The notes under the pieces are model-generated. The model worked only from the letters and a program-made list of their open reading frames with translations, was not told where the DNA came from and did not search any database. DNA of 64,000 nt. Origin: Cranoglanis bouderius. Lineage: Eukaryota > Chordata > Actinopteri > Siluriformes > Cranoglanididae. The first letter of the stretch is position 1. Each line of letters starts with the position of its first letter. Shown piece by piece: positions 36,966 to 48,648 of this stretch. Where the stretch lies: NCBI GenBank assembly GCA_023630585.1, contig CM042552.1, positions 15,250,001-15,314,000 of the forward strand, in the 5' to 3' direction. Made by a program: the position numbers and the translations under genes.

Positions 36966-37238
36966 TGAAAGTGAAAGTTACATGTAAAGGCCAATGTATG
37001 GTAACCCATACTCGGAATTTGTCCTCTCCATTTAACCCATCCAAGTTAGTGCACACACATTAGGAGTAGTGAGTAGTGAACACACACACACTGCAAACCA
37101 TGAACACACACACACCCGGAGCAGTGGGCACCCATTTTGCTGTGGCGCCCAGGGAGCGATTGGGGGATTAGGTGCCTTGCTCAAGGGCACCTCAGTCATT
37201 TCCTGCCAGTATTGAGAATCAAACCCGCAACCTTATGG
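36966..37238 (-). mobile_element. tRNA-derived SINE, second type, minus orientation
   Basis: Body words GGTGCCTTGCTCAAGGGCACC and GGCGCCCAGGGAGCGATTGG are typical of a widespread fish SINE. The head at the right edge has the complement of a box B-like CGGGTTTGATTC (37210-37222). It contains short CA runs. Confidence 0.7.
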
Positions 37239-37239
37239 A

Positions 37240-38984
37240 AAAGATGGAGGGTAATCCGCTCTGGCACATTTATATACAATTTAATGTAACTTAGAATCAG
37301 CTGCGGACGGAGAGGAGGCGGGTTGAATCAGCAGGTAAGATGTGATGATTCTCACCTGTTTCTTTTACCGCCAGTCTACTTTTTGTGTTTCTTTGTGCAA
37401 ATGCGTGCCCTGAAAATCAAGCTACACATTCACATAGCACAAGCCATAATACAAAGAGCATGACCCTGAAGTGACAAATGCACACACAGGCTTATGGGTT
37501 GCTTAGTATCTATCTAACAGCTGTTAAATGAATATTGATAACTACAGTGAAGCTGAATTTGTTCATTTAATGTGCTAACATTTTCTGAAGTGTACTAAAA
37601 TTCATCTCAAGGCTTGATTAGAAATTGTGCAACTGAATAAATGAGTCTCTATTTGAATTTAATTTGAAATTTCTAATAAGATTCAATAATTAATACAATA
37701 CAGGGAATCTAATCTTTGTACCAAATTTCCAAACACACTGTAATTCATTATTGTTAATCATCCTGTAGCGTTGAATCAGTGTTGAGAATTGTCCAGCAGC
37801 CAACTAATACTGTGGTCTTGTAGTGATCCTCTTTCTATTTATGGTAGATGGTAGCAAACGTCTTAACAGATGGCTACAGTCATACAGTCATAAAATAATG
37901 GTATAACTACAAAATGAACTATAAAGGAGGTTTACATGAGAAAATTATCATGTACTTTGTCAAAGACCTGGAAAACTTTAAATAGTATCAGAGGCCTCCA
38001 TTTTCATGGTCATGGCCCAAGCACAAAAACAGAGCATCAGATTACAACATTATATATGCAGACAAGTTGTATGGTGTTGGTCCACCATGAGCCACCAGAA
38101 CAGTTTTAAGAAGGGAGACATGTATCCTGTATCACATAGCTCTATGTAAAGGAATGCTGATAAGTGTCCTATATTTAGACATTAATATTATTTCTGGAAT
38201 GTGTTGTTCAACCATTCTACAACCATAGAAAAAAAGCAGAAGAGAAAAAGGGCTGTGGAATTTTTCTATGACAACTTCCCCTAATGAGTCATCACATTCC
38301 ACTGAAGCATATCACGTTGCCAACTATCTGAAACAGCGATCAGAAGAGAAGGAAATTCCTTTATATCATTTTCAAGAAGCAGAACATTTTAAAGATGAAG
38401 CATGACACAGGTACCACACTGTATTCAAATGCCCTGCTGATTTTTGTCAATTGCATGTTGCTCTTGCAGTATTGTCACAAAAGCTCAAATCCCTTAAGCC
38501 TGTGACTTGTAGAATACTTGTGTTAGTGTCCAAAGTTCATTTGATTAAATCATCTGAAAAGATCTTTTCAGTATGAAATTATTTTGGACACATTGGTGTA
38601 TGTGGAAATGAGTTTTTTTTTAATTGATCAGCAGATTAAGACTCAATTTTAATAGTAGCAAAGTTACTGGAGTGTGGAAGGGAAACTTCCTCTACTGAGA
38701 CACTCTACTGATACCTCTCAGTATTAGCACAAACACTTTTAACAAACATACTGACATGAAGCACAGGAATATCTGGCTCAAGGAAAGTTTCGATAGGACA
38801 CAACAATTCAAGGGCAGATGGTGTGTGTGCAATATAAACACAACCTCCACCTCCACCTGATTGCCAATGCTAAACATTTCCACTCCTCTTGTGCATGGCA
38901 TAACTTGGTATGTCCTTGGCCTGGCCTCCAGTGCAAATGATGGAACTGTCTCATATTTTGAAAATAACATTTACACAGTGAAAT
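37240..38984. other. Intergenic, no gene recognised
   Basis: About 1.7 kb without a supported gene. The minus-strand open frame at 38692-38970 (92 codons) was examined and not supported. Confidence 0.5.
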
Positions 38985-39210
38985 TTTCACTCATTCACTT
39001 CCAGTATCCACATTATCATGAGCATCATGCACACACACACACACACTCATACATTCACACCTAGGGGCAATCCACCTATCACATGTTTTTGGGAGGTGGG
39101 AGGAACTGGAGAACCCGGAGGAAACCCATGTGGACATAGGGGGAACACGCTCAGAAACTCCACACAATCACCCAAGCTTAGGATCGAACCTGCTGCACCT
39201 TCATGCAGGT
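38985..39210 (-). mobile_element. SINE copy, minus orientation
   Basis: Same family as the one in the atp1a1 intron (51718-52020) but reversed: CACACTCATACATTCACACC, AGGGGCAATCCACCTA, TTTTTGGGAGGTGGGAGGAA, CGGAGGAAACCCATGTGGAC and, near the head, GGATCGAACCTGC (complement of box B). Confidence 0.75.
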
Positions 39211-39219
39211 TCATGGTGT

Positions 39220-39800
39220 GTTTTTTTGTGCTGAACTAAACTAACAGGGTTTTAGCTCAGTGGTAATCTTTTGTGTCATGCATCACTTTGTGACTTTGTT
39301 GGGAGGTCTTGGCATGTGTGTACATGCTCACAAGAAGGTATATACAGTAGGTGATTCTCACTGCCCCTGGCAATTAGGAGTCTACTTGCTACTTTGTCCT
39401 TATTTTGCTCTTCCATCTCTCTCTAAGCTTTTACTTTCATTGAGATTTGTGGGCGTTACTAAATGCAACTGAGCTGTGTCAGGAACACGCTTGTACTTTA
39501 CGAGTGACTGCCTTTCATCAACATGCACATGCAAGTACGTAGAAAATCAGCATTTCTGGAACTTTTGCAAGTCTGGTGGAAATTTTTAGTTTGGTTTGGC
39601 TTTTGCAAGCATTTACATTCAACATTGCTAAGAGTTAAATAATAAATATGGCCTACTGTTTGCAGTAGGTGAAATAGTTTACAAGAAATTCAACAAGTAG
39701 TTTTAACAACAAGCAGCAAATGTAGTCTCTCTCTCTCCATGAGTATGTCAAATGATTTGAAATGGGGAGCTGAAGGTCATACTGTCACAGTGACAGTAAT
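39220..39800. other. Intergenic, nothing recognised
   Basis: No gene or assignable repeat found. Confidence 0.5.
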
Positions 39801-39806
39801 AAATAC

Positions 39807-40067
39807 AGTCGTGGGAAAAAGAAAGTATAACCTCTTTCAATTTTGTTTTTATTTATCAGGGGCTAAATAACAATTGTGTGGTCCTTATGAACTTCTATAA
39901 ACAAGCTAAATAATGTGAGGTGACAAAAACACAACAGATTTCATGTAGTATTTCATGTAATTTTTATTTTTCCAAAAAGTACATCAACATTCAGAAATCA
40001 GGTGGGAAAAAAAATAAGTACGCCCTATAATTCAGTAACAATAACTTGAAGTAAACATTTTCTGTAG
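39807..40067. mobile_element. Left part of an older Tc1-type element interrupted by another
   Basis: Begins ACAGTCGTGGGAAAAAGAAAG, a typical Tc1/mariner end, followed by a long terminal-repeat-like AT-rich stretch. It is broken at the TA at 40068 where the next element starts. Sequence of the same antisense transposase type seems to resume at about 41310-41506 (CATTCTTCCATCTACCTGTG), so the later element probably landed inside this one. Confidence 0.55.
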
Positions 40068-40069
40068 TA

Positions 40070-41092
40070 CAACCCTAATTCCAAAAAAGTTGGGATGCTG
40101 TGTAAAATGTAAACAAAAACAGAATGCAATGATTTGCAAATCTCATAAACCCATATGTTATTCACAATAGAACACAGAAAACATATCAAATGTTTAAACT
40201 GAGGAAATGTACCATTTTAAGGAAAAAATAAGCTAATTTTGAATTTGATGGCAGCAACATGTTGGGACAGGGCCATGTTTACCACTATGTAGCTTCCTCT
40301 CTTCTTTTAACAACAGTCCATATATGTCTGGGAACTGAGGAGATCAGTTGCTGGAGTTTTGGAAGAGGAATGTTGTCCCATTCGTGTCTAATACAGAATT
40401 CTAGCTGCTTAATAGTCCTGGGTCTTTGTTGTATTTTTGTTTCATGATGCACCAAATGTTTTCAATTGGTGAAAGGTCTGGACTGCAGGCAGGCCAGTTG
40501 CGCACCCAGACTCTTCTACTATGAAGCCATGCTGTTGTAATAGATGCAGTATCCACATACTGCATCTATTACAACAGCATGGCTTCATAGTAGAAGAGTA
40601 GTAGTAGAATGAGTTCTGGAGGTGTTTCTGAGCCCATGCAGTGATTTCCATTACAGAATCATGCCTGTTTTTAATGCAGTGCTGCCTGAGGGCCCGAAGA
40701 TCACAGGCATGCAATATTGATTTTCACCCTTGTCCCTTGCGCACAGAGATTTCTTCAGATTCTCGGAATCTTTTGATGATATTATGTACTGTAGATGATG
40801 AGATATTCAAAGTCTTTGCAATTTTACGTTGTGGAACATTATTCTGAAATTGTTCCACAATTTGTAAATGCAGTTTTTTGCTGATTGGTGAACGTCTGCC
40901 CATCTTTACTTCTGAGAGACTCTGCCTCTCAAAGATCCTCTTTTTATACCAATCATGTTACTGACCTGTTGCCAATTAACCTAATTAGTTGCAAAATGTT
41001 CCTCCAGCTGTTTCTTTTTAGTAACACTTACTTTTCCAGCCTTTTGTTGCCCAGTCCCAACTTTTTTGAGACATGTTGCTGCCATCAAATTC
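40070..41092 (-). mobile_element. Tc1-like element (family J) with internal hairpin, right end lost
   Basis: The left end CAACCCTAATTCCAAAAAAG follows TA. An inner inverted pair is GAATTTGATGGCAGCAACATGT (40235) with its complement at 41067-41089. The interior is antisense to a family I-related transposase, heavily decayed. The outer right terminal repeat is missing from about 41093. It contains a perfect 42-bp inverted repeat (40510-40599). Confidence 0.75.
40510..40599. repeat. Perfect 42-bp inverted repeat with 6-nt loop
   Basis: The arm 40510-40551 (ACTCTTCTACTATGAAGCCA to GATGCAGTA) is exactly complementary to 40558-40599; the loop TCCACA is 40552-40557. Part of the arm is normal family J transposase sequence, so the second arm is an inverted duplication of the first. 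The transcript would form a 42-bp stem without mismatch. Confidence 0.95.
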
Positions 41093-41107
41093 AAAATTTG
41101 AATCCTT

Positions 41108-41285
41108 TGCTCATACAGAGTTCAATTAAGCAATATCGTACAAGTAAGAGTGCTGTAATACTGAATATCAGCATGGCTGTGGTTCGCCTCTACAGGGATG
41201 AGTGTCGCAGGTATTCACAGCCATGCTGATATTCAGTACAACAACATGATTGTAAGTGTGATATTGCTTTTATACAACAGTTCTA
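41108..41285. mobile_element. Near-palindromic MITE
   Basis: The whole segment folds on itself. The core pair is ACTGAATATCAGCATGGCTGTG (41160-41181) and its exact complement (41216-41237), and outer pairing continues through AAGCAATATC at the left and GATATTGCTTT at the right. The loop is about 34 bp (TTCGCCTCTACAGGGATGAG and onward). No coding capacity. Confidence 0.75.
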
Positions 41286-41508
41286 TAGAAAAGAAAAATT
41301 GTGAGGGCTAATACAAAGCTCCATGTTGCATTCCTGAAGAAATGTTCACAGTGGATTTTGATGTATGATTTGGGTCGCTGTCCTGTCAATCTCTTTTCAG
41401 CTTCAGTTTCTTGACTGACTGTCACATGTGCTAACAGAATTTGTTAATATTTACATGGTCCCATTCTTCCATCTACCTGTGCAGTGTTTCCTGTGCCACT
41501 GGCTAATA

Positions 41509-43092
41509 CAGTGGGTATAGAAAAGAATCACCCATCTTTAAAATAATCACATTTTGTTGCTTTCCAGCCTGAAAGGAAGATGGACACAGTTTTTGTTTTA
41601 TCCAGCTGTATCTACTCAGTGCAACTTATAACATCCAAGTGTTATCCAAAAATAATAAATAAAAAAAACAGAATCACTGACTTGGAAAAAGGGTCACCCC
41701 CTTGCTTTAATTTGCCTTACTTTAAAAAAAAAAAAAATTATTACAGCCTTTAGTCTGTTGGGATATGTCTCTATTAACTTCTAGCACATCTAGACTTAGA
41801 GTATTTGCCCATTCTTCTTTGCAGAACTGCTCAAGCAATTAAATTTGCTCAAAAATTTAAATTTGATGGTGACCGTTTCTAGACTGCAGTCTTCAAGTAA
41901 TTCCACAGATTTTCAATGGGGTTTACGTCTGGGCTCTGACTAGGCCATGCAAGGACATTCACCTTTTTCTCCTTCAACCACTGTGTGGTCAGTTTTGCTG
42001 TGTGCTTTGGGTCATTGTCATGTTGGAAGGTAAACATTCCCATTGACAACTTTCTGGCAGAGGGCAGCAGATTTTCCTCAAGAATTTGATGGTATTTTGC
42101 CCCATCCATTTTCCTTCTATCCTGACAAGTGCTCCAGTCCCTGCTGCAGAGAAACACCCCCATAACAGGATATTACCACCTCCATGCTTTACTGTAGGAA
42201 TGGTGTTATTTGGATGGTGAGCTGTATTGGATTTCCGCCAGACACATCATTTGGTGTTGAGGCCAATTCATTGAATTTTAGTCTCATCTGACCATAACAT
42301 TTTTTCCCATGTGGCCTTAGAATCTTCAAGGTGCGTTCATGTGGCCTTTCTTGAGGAGTGGCTTTTTTCAACCCTCCCATACAAGCCACATTTGTGGAGA
42401 ATTTATGATGTTGTCACATGCACACAATGACCACTCTTTGTCATAAATTCCTGCAACTGCTTCAGAGTTGCTGTAGGCCTCTTGGTAGCCTCTCTGACCA
42501 GTTTCCTCCTGGCTCTTTCATCCAGTTTGGAGTGACATCTTGATCCAGGGATGGTCTGTGTTGTACCATATACCTTCCACTTCTTAATAATAGACGTCAC
42601 TGTGCTTCTAGACATTGATAAAGCCTTTGAATTTTTTTATATCCATCTCCTGACTTGTGCCTGTCCACAACTTTATCCCGGAGATCTTTTGATAGTGCCT
42701 TGCCACCCATAGTTGATTGTTTGCTTCAGTTGCACTACAAAATGCTCCAGGAAAGCTCTTTTCATGCTGAGCTAATCAAAATGACCACAGCTGATCACAG
42801 TTGAAAGTGAAATGGCTTTGTGTGCCATTGAGAAGGTGATTAGCTACACCTTATTGAGTTTACAAGTCATTTATAGGAGGGGGGTGATCCTTTTTCCAAC
42901 TCAGTGATTCTGGTTTTTAATTTTTGTATTTTTTTTCTTACATGTTGGTGTTATATCTTTCACTTGGATGTTATAAGTTGTGCTGACTAAATACAGCTGG
43001 ATAAAACAAAAACTGTGTCTGACTTCATTTCAGGCTGAAAAGCAACAAAATATGATTATTTTAAAGGGGGTGGTTCTTTTCTATACCCACTG
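41509..43092 (-). mobile_element. Tc1-like transposon, family C, both ends present
   Basis: TA on each side; ends CAGTGGGTATAGAAAAGAATC and the complement of GATT-like TTCTTTTCTATACCCACTG at the right. 1584 bp. Terminal repeats are about 60 bp or longer (through CACATTTTGTTGCTTT(C/T)CAG). The transposase is on the minus strand with frame breaks. Parent type of the 753-bp derivative at 1238-1990. Confidence 0.92.
41879..42710 (-). pseudogene. Tc1 transposase (family C), several frame breaks
   Basis: From ATG 42710: MGGKALSKDLRDKVVDRHKS then a frameshift at about 42615. The second block (42615-42403) has STVTSIIKKWKVYGTTQTIP and ERARRKLVREATKRPTATLK, the helix-turn-helix pair. 42389-42189 covers the start of the DDE domain. 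42163-41879 has FTFQHDNDPKHTA (second Asp) and SPDVNPIENLWNYLKTAV (Glu), ending in a premature stop. Complete in extent but broken in at least three places. Confidence 0.85.
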
Positions 43093-43104
43093 TAGATTCA
43101 CCCA

Positions 43105-43735
43105 CCAAGAAGGCATTCTTTTCATCAAATGGGCATTCTTTTCATCCAACACTTAACCCTGCTGCTGTTGACAACTACAGACCTGTCTCCCTCCTCCCTT
43201 GTCTGTCCAAAACCCTTGAAAAAGCTGCTTTTAATCAACTCTCCACTTTTCTCAAACAGAACAACCTCCTGGACACCAAGCAGTCTGGCTTAAAAAGCAG
43301 CCACTCCACGGAGACTGATCTGCTTTCCATCACTGAAGCCTTACGACTAGCAATATCAACCTCAAGATCATCTGTCCTCATCCTACTCGACCTCTCTGCT
43401 GCCTTTTGACACTGTGAATCATCAGATCCTCCTGCCAACTCTCTTCAGCCTAGGCATCACCAGAACTGATCTGGAATCCTATATCTCAGGCAGATCCTTC
43501 GAGGTATCATGGCGGGGAGGGGTATCTGACACTCAGCAACTCACAACTGGGGTCCCCCATGGGCCAGTTCTGGGTCCACTGCTCTTTTTTATTTATACTA
43601 CATCTCTGGGGCCTGGGTTCCTTCTGATGACTCTTCCATGCAGATCATGTTTGTGCAAGCAACGCTGCACAGTGCAAAAGTGCACCACCACTCCTGTGTC
43701 AGCTAAACCTTCATGCAGGTCCTTGTCTTAATTTC
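43105..43735 (+). mobile_element. L2-type LINE reverse-transcriptase fragment
   Basis: One frame from about 43165 reads NYRPVSLLPCLSKTLEKAAF (RT block 1), SGLKSSHSTETDLLSITEAL and SSVLILLDLSAAF, the catalytic first-Asp block, then a frameshift at about 43407. The next frame (from 43414) has LEYISGRSFEVSWRGGVSD-like sequence and TGVPHGPVLGPLLFFIYTTS. The YADD block is missing. Fish L2/CR1-group LINE, 5' and 3' truncated. Confidence 0.85.
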
Positions 43736-44105
43736 ACATGGGGTTTTGCTTTGCCTTTCTGCCCAGCATATGGGCAGTTCGATTTGACAGTTTTCTGTCT
43801 TTCAGATCTTGTCTTGACATTTTTAATGGCATTTCAGACAATGGAAATTGCAAGCTGGAAGCACTTTAATATCTTTGTAGGCATCAGTTAGTTTTTTTTT
43901 TTTTAGATCCTCAGTCAGCTGCTCAGGAGCCCATGGATGTGTTCCATGGAGTGTTAGCACAAGGTTTGAGGAGTCACAGAATTTATTACGCTCTGGAATT
44001 GTTATTCATAATGACAATTCTTGACCTGAGTAAGGAGTCTTAATTAGTCAATAAAGTTCTGAGACTTTACGGTTGGAAGGTGTCCAAACTTTTGCACAAA
44101 AGTTT
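43736..44105. mobile_element. Unassigned DNA-transposon debris
   Basis: Contains GGAAGGTGTCCAAACTTTTG at about 44077, a typical Tc1/mariner-like end word, preceded by sequence that looks antisense to a transposon gene but could not be assigned. Confidence 0.35.
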
Positions 44106-47100
44106 CTGTGACAAAAATTGTCACAATTACAATTTTTTAGTAAGTAACTGTGTGCTTTGTGATTGTGTGATTTGCAGAAAAAAAAAATTATTTTTTAAAA
44201 CAGTTTGCTGCAACAGGTGGGTTAACTTGTTTTCACTTCAGAAATCAATAAAATATGTCATTTAAATCTGCAATGTCACAATGTAAGGTACTAGCAAGTT
44301 TGTACAATTTGATAGAATTTTAGTATAGTTCAAACTTGAGCAACAGGCTTCCAATACAAATATGAAGGGCATATTTCCATATGCTAATTAAGCCTTCCAG
44401 ACATTTATAACTTTTGAAGTCTAAGTCTTCTGAATTAATTACCATTTTGGTTTATATTTATGCATATTTTACTCATTCCATATCACAAAAAACAGTGCTA
44501 GGAAGCTCCATACAGAGCTGACCTCACCTATCACACTGTTATTACTGGAGGGATTAGCTTGAAACAGCATGCTAAGAAACCATTCACAGTGTTGTACAAA
44601 AAAAACCTACATTGAAACAGAATACATTTTCTTAGAATACAAAATCACAATATTGTCAAATACATTATTATTGTGTATTAAAGAGTATTTTGCAATTTCA
44701 GTATGTCATGATGTTTGGAATATTGTTTTTCTTTTGATTATAAGAAAAATGTTCCCTCTCCTGATTTATCATAGAATACATGTGTTTTTATTAATATGTT
44801 ACACAAGATTGGTCATGTTTTTGTATATGGAACATCGGGGTAAAAAATAAGTTATGCTTGTTGAAGTCAAAAACAGCAAGAGCAGGAAGGATACAAGTAG
44901 GTAATTCTGCTAAAGAAGAAAAGTGGAAAATTCTGTTGGGAATGGTGGTGTTAGAGTCTGGTAACCTGAGCACATAATTCTCTCTCCTCGGCTGTAGAAG
45001 ATAACAATGGTCTCTTACAAGCACCATGCCTGACTCACACAAAAGCACCAGTGTGAGTGACTGACTATGGCCATCCAGAGACTTAGTCCTGACATTCCAT
45101 TGGGTGTTTCTGTGGTACAGAGACTCCATTGTTTAGCTATTTGTGCCTTATGGTTACGTTTCAAACTTATACATATATGACTGTAATGAAATTAAATAAA
45201 AGACAGTTGTATTTTCAATACCAGTGTTGCACATAGTTTTCATTTAATATTCTAAACCAAACCTATTCAAATATCTACTTTGGATTACTCTTCCCCTCCC
45301 CTCACTTTGTTAAGCAAAATATGTTACATGCCTTACAAAAAAAGGTTCAGAGTCTCTTTGAAATAACAATGCAGAAGGTACAAGATTATTGTATGTTCAC
45401 CATGTTATTTAACACTCCATTATTTGATAAAATCCCTGCATTGCACAAGTTCAAACAAAGACAACAAAGTGAAATATTTATTGTGGTGCCTGATCTGCTG
45501 CCATCACTCTTCCTCTTGGCCTGTCATCTGTGGCTGAAATTTCCATCTAGTGCATTTATGACCATGTGACTGAACGAGAGCCACATGGAGACAGACTGGT
45601 CTCTCCAGGGTCCTATAAAGGCTTTTATTTTTGCTGTTGATGTTGAGACAGAAATCATTTTTCATTATAAGCCAGAAAAGTAGCCCTTGTTCCAGTGCTG
45701 AGATACAGTATGTGCCCCAGCCCTAGTCATTCTTTGTCAAAGAACTGTCTCATGTCAAGACTTAGGTCCACTGAAACACATGTTCTGACTCTATTCTACT
45801 GGGATATGGGAAGCAGAAGGAGAAAAAAGCTAACTTTTTTTTTTTTTTTTTTAATATAATTGTTCAAGAAGCAGCACTGCTACTTAATAATATAGTGTTT
45901 GCTGGTTATTTGTGATCATTGATGCATTACCAGATTTCCCTGTAGTAAATATATAGTAAATATATTAGAATTAGGTAAAATTTGTGAAATTATTAGATTA
46001 ATCGAAAACATAAAGATGATTGTCCCTAAGATTCAAAACACTGAGATACTAAAAGCTGTTGTAAAAGTGACTTGTCATCTTACTGTCTTTGAGTTCCTTT
46101 CTTCATGGCAGTTTCAACATGGTCTCACTGTTGCAAATTTGAAACAATGCACATTACTCAATTCGTATAAACATTTATGAAGGTTAATGTCAGGGTTGGG
46201 GCAGGATTGGCATTTGTACCTGTTGTAATATGAAAACAAATTTCCATTGTTTGTTTTAATTGTTACAAAGTTCATATAAGATCAGGCTGAGCAGTTTACT
46301 TTATTCATTCATTGTTCATAATTGAGATTAGTAAATGTATAAATGTATATATTACACACACAATGTTACAATGTTCTATTCATGAACCAGTTAGCTATCT
46401 GGCAATCCTGCATAATTATTAACCTATCTGCAGTGAAATTCTTGTGCTCTTGAGTGGCTTGTTACTAGTCTTGTCTGTTTCACTTGCTTGCATAAAACTG
46501 GTTCTTCCACTGTAATGGCTCTCACTCTCTCTCTCAGGCAGTTCCAAGTTAATGAATGTTGGAGTTTTATGAGAGGGAGGAATACTGTTTATTAAAATGT
46601 AACTATGTGGAACAGTGTCTATTTTAATCTTTAACATGGTGAAATGATTTTTAAAAGCTGCTCTCGATGTTGAAGACAAGCTGATATACCTGCAATCTGC
46701 ATTTCAGTCAACTGAGTGATCATTATTTAGATCCCTTTCATATGTATGCACTTCAATTCTTGCAGTACCAGGTAATTCAGTAATACTGAGTTTCTTATAG
46801 TCTGTCAGGTATCTTACATGACAGACTATTTTTAAATGGTGGGAGAGGTGTTTCAGGCAAATTCACATGCAAATCGACATTTTGGCAGCCACATTTATAC
46901 TGTGCTGAAATGAATGTGAGAATCGTGGGATTCTGGGAAGTGCATCAGAATTACTGCGCTTATCTTAGCTATTCTACACCATCTCACAACAAACAGCCAG
47001 CCGTTTACAAAACATGATCCAGGTTTAAAAATCCCTAGTGGCTTTTTGCAGGTGAGCCAAAATAGGCTTTCATGATTTGCTATTAAAGATTTCCTCAGCT

Positions 47101-47440
47101 TTAATTATAGTGGAGTGAGATTATGTTGATAGTTTCCAGGGGTGGGAAACACATTTTTATTTGAATGTGTTTTCCATAATATTCCTAAAGAAAAGTCTAA
47201 ATAGTTAAGTACAAGCAATATAGTACAATCAATATATAGGTATATGTGTTTGTAAATGATTTACAGACTCGTTGGCAATAGCACTCCATAAAACTAAGTA
47301 GGTTTTTACAGCAAAGGACTTTGGTTGTCCTTTGCTAATGGTTGTCATTGAAAGTTCAAACGTGGGACTGAAGGTTGAATAGATCATAAATTATAAATTA
47401 AAAAAAAAAAAAACACATCTGCCAATCCTGTCCAAGTTTA
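44106..47440. other. Upstream region of atp1a1, no other gene recognised
   Basis: About 3.3 kb, AT-rich and poorer in recognisable transposons than the left half of the window. A poly-T run lies at about 45835-45853. The open frames at 44569-44850 (+), 44791-45129 (-), 45321-45569 (+) and 46419-46679 (-) show no domain or splice context. Distal regulatory sequence for atp1a1 could lie here but none is identifiable by eye. Confidence 0.5.
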
Positions 47441-47462
47441 CTCAAATCTCCTCCCCTACAGG

Positions 47463-47510
47463 CAGGTGAGCAAGTGGGATATAAAGGTTTGTGAGCATGT
47501 TTTGGAACAG
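47463..47510 (+). promoter_or_regulatory. Core promoter of atp1a1 (TATA box)
   Basis: TATAAA at 47480-47485 lies about 100 bp upstream of the start codon, so transcription should begin near 47510, giving a 5' UTR of about 75 bp with no upstream ATG in the reading context except ATGTCTCC at about 47524. A CAGGTG E-box is at about 47463. Other sites cannot be judged by eye. Confidence 0.6.
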
Positions 47511-47586
47511 CAGGAGCTTTCATATGTCTCCAGAGGACTGGAATAGGAAAAGCCCTGCTGAACATTGAATAAATTAAAAAGACAAA

Positions 47587-48611
47587 ATGGGATTAGGCGT
47601 AAGTGTTCAAAAAATTTAAACTGCTTTGATGAGTTGATATTTTTTGCTTAATGTGGATGAGTTTTGATATTTCTAATATGTTTGGTGCTTTGGTAATGCT
47701 GTAATCAATATGTTATCTGACTTTTTATTTGAATGTACAATTTTCTTGCCACATTTTTCACAGAAGGGCAGTGATAAGTACAAAGTAGCAGCAACCTCAG
47801 AGGATGAGCAGAAAAAGAAGAAAAAGGGAAAGAAGCAGGAGAAGGACATGGATGATCTAAAAAAAGAAGTCGATCTGGTGAGAAATTATGCTTTACAGTT
47901 TAAAAGTCAGAAACCTAATGTTAAATGTTTATTTTTACCATTTTTATTATGTCTTCTTATTTTTCCCTGAAGGATGACCATAAGTTGACCTTCGATGAGC
48001 TTCATCGCAAATATGGCACTGACCTTGACAGAGTGAGTAGAGGTTAGGTGTCTTAAACCTATAAAAATAATAAATAAATAAATAAGCATTTTTTGCTTCA
48101 CACTCCACACCTTTAGACACATGACAACATTATCATGTATGATCAATTATAAGAAAAGCGTTGAAAGCACTTTAAATTGTTCAACACTTAAGGAGCTGAT
48201 TATTTCAGAACACTAATAATTGAACTGTTTTGTGTTATATGAATATGATTACATTAATTTATTTCCATTAACAAATTTCTAACATAATTTCATACTTTGT
48301 GTAAGGGTTTGACTGCTTCTCGGGCAAAAGAGATCCTGGCACGAGATGGACCCAATGCTCTGACACCTCCTCCTACAACCCCAGAATGGGTCAAATTCTG
48401 TAAACAGCTCTTTGGTGGATTTTCCACTTTATTGTGGATTGGAGCTATTCTTTGTTTTTTGGCATATGGAATCCAAGCTGCCTCAGAAGATGAACCAGCA
48501 AATGATAATGTAAGCAAAATAAATGATGCCTACTCTTTGAAAATGTCAGTGTTATCTACTTACACAGAATCTTAATAGAACACCTTTGCCCCCCTCCCCC
48601 TGCCCCAAACC

Positions 48612-48648
<37 letters not shown>

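Noticed and set aside
38692..38970. 92-codon minus-strand frame, briefly considered as a TNF-like C-terminal exon
   Set aside because: Pattern does not hold beyond a few residues and the expected C-terminal motif is absent.
44791..45129. 112-codon minus-strand frame
   Set aside because: No recognisable domain or splice sites; includes neighbouring AT-rich sequence.
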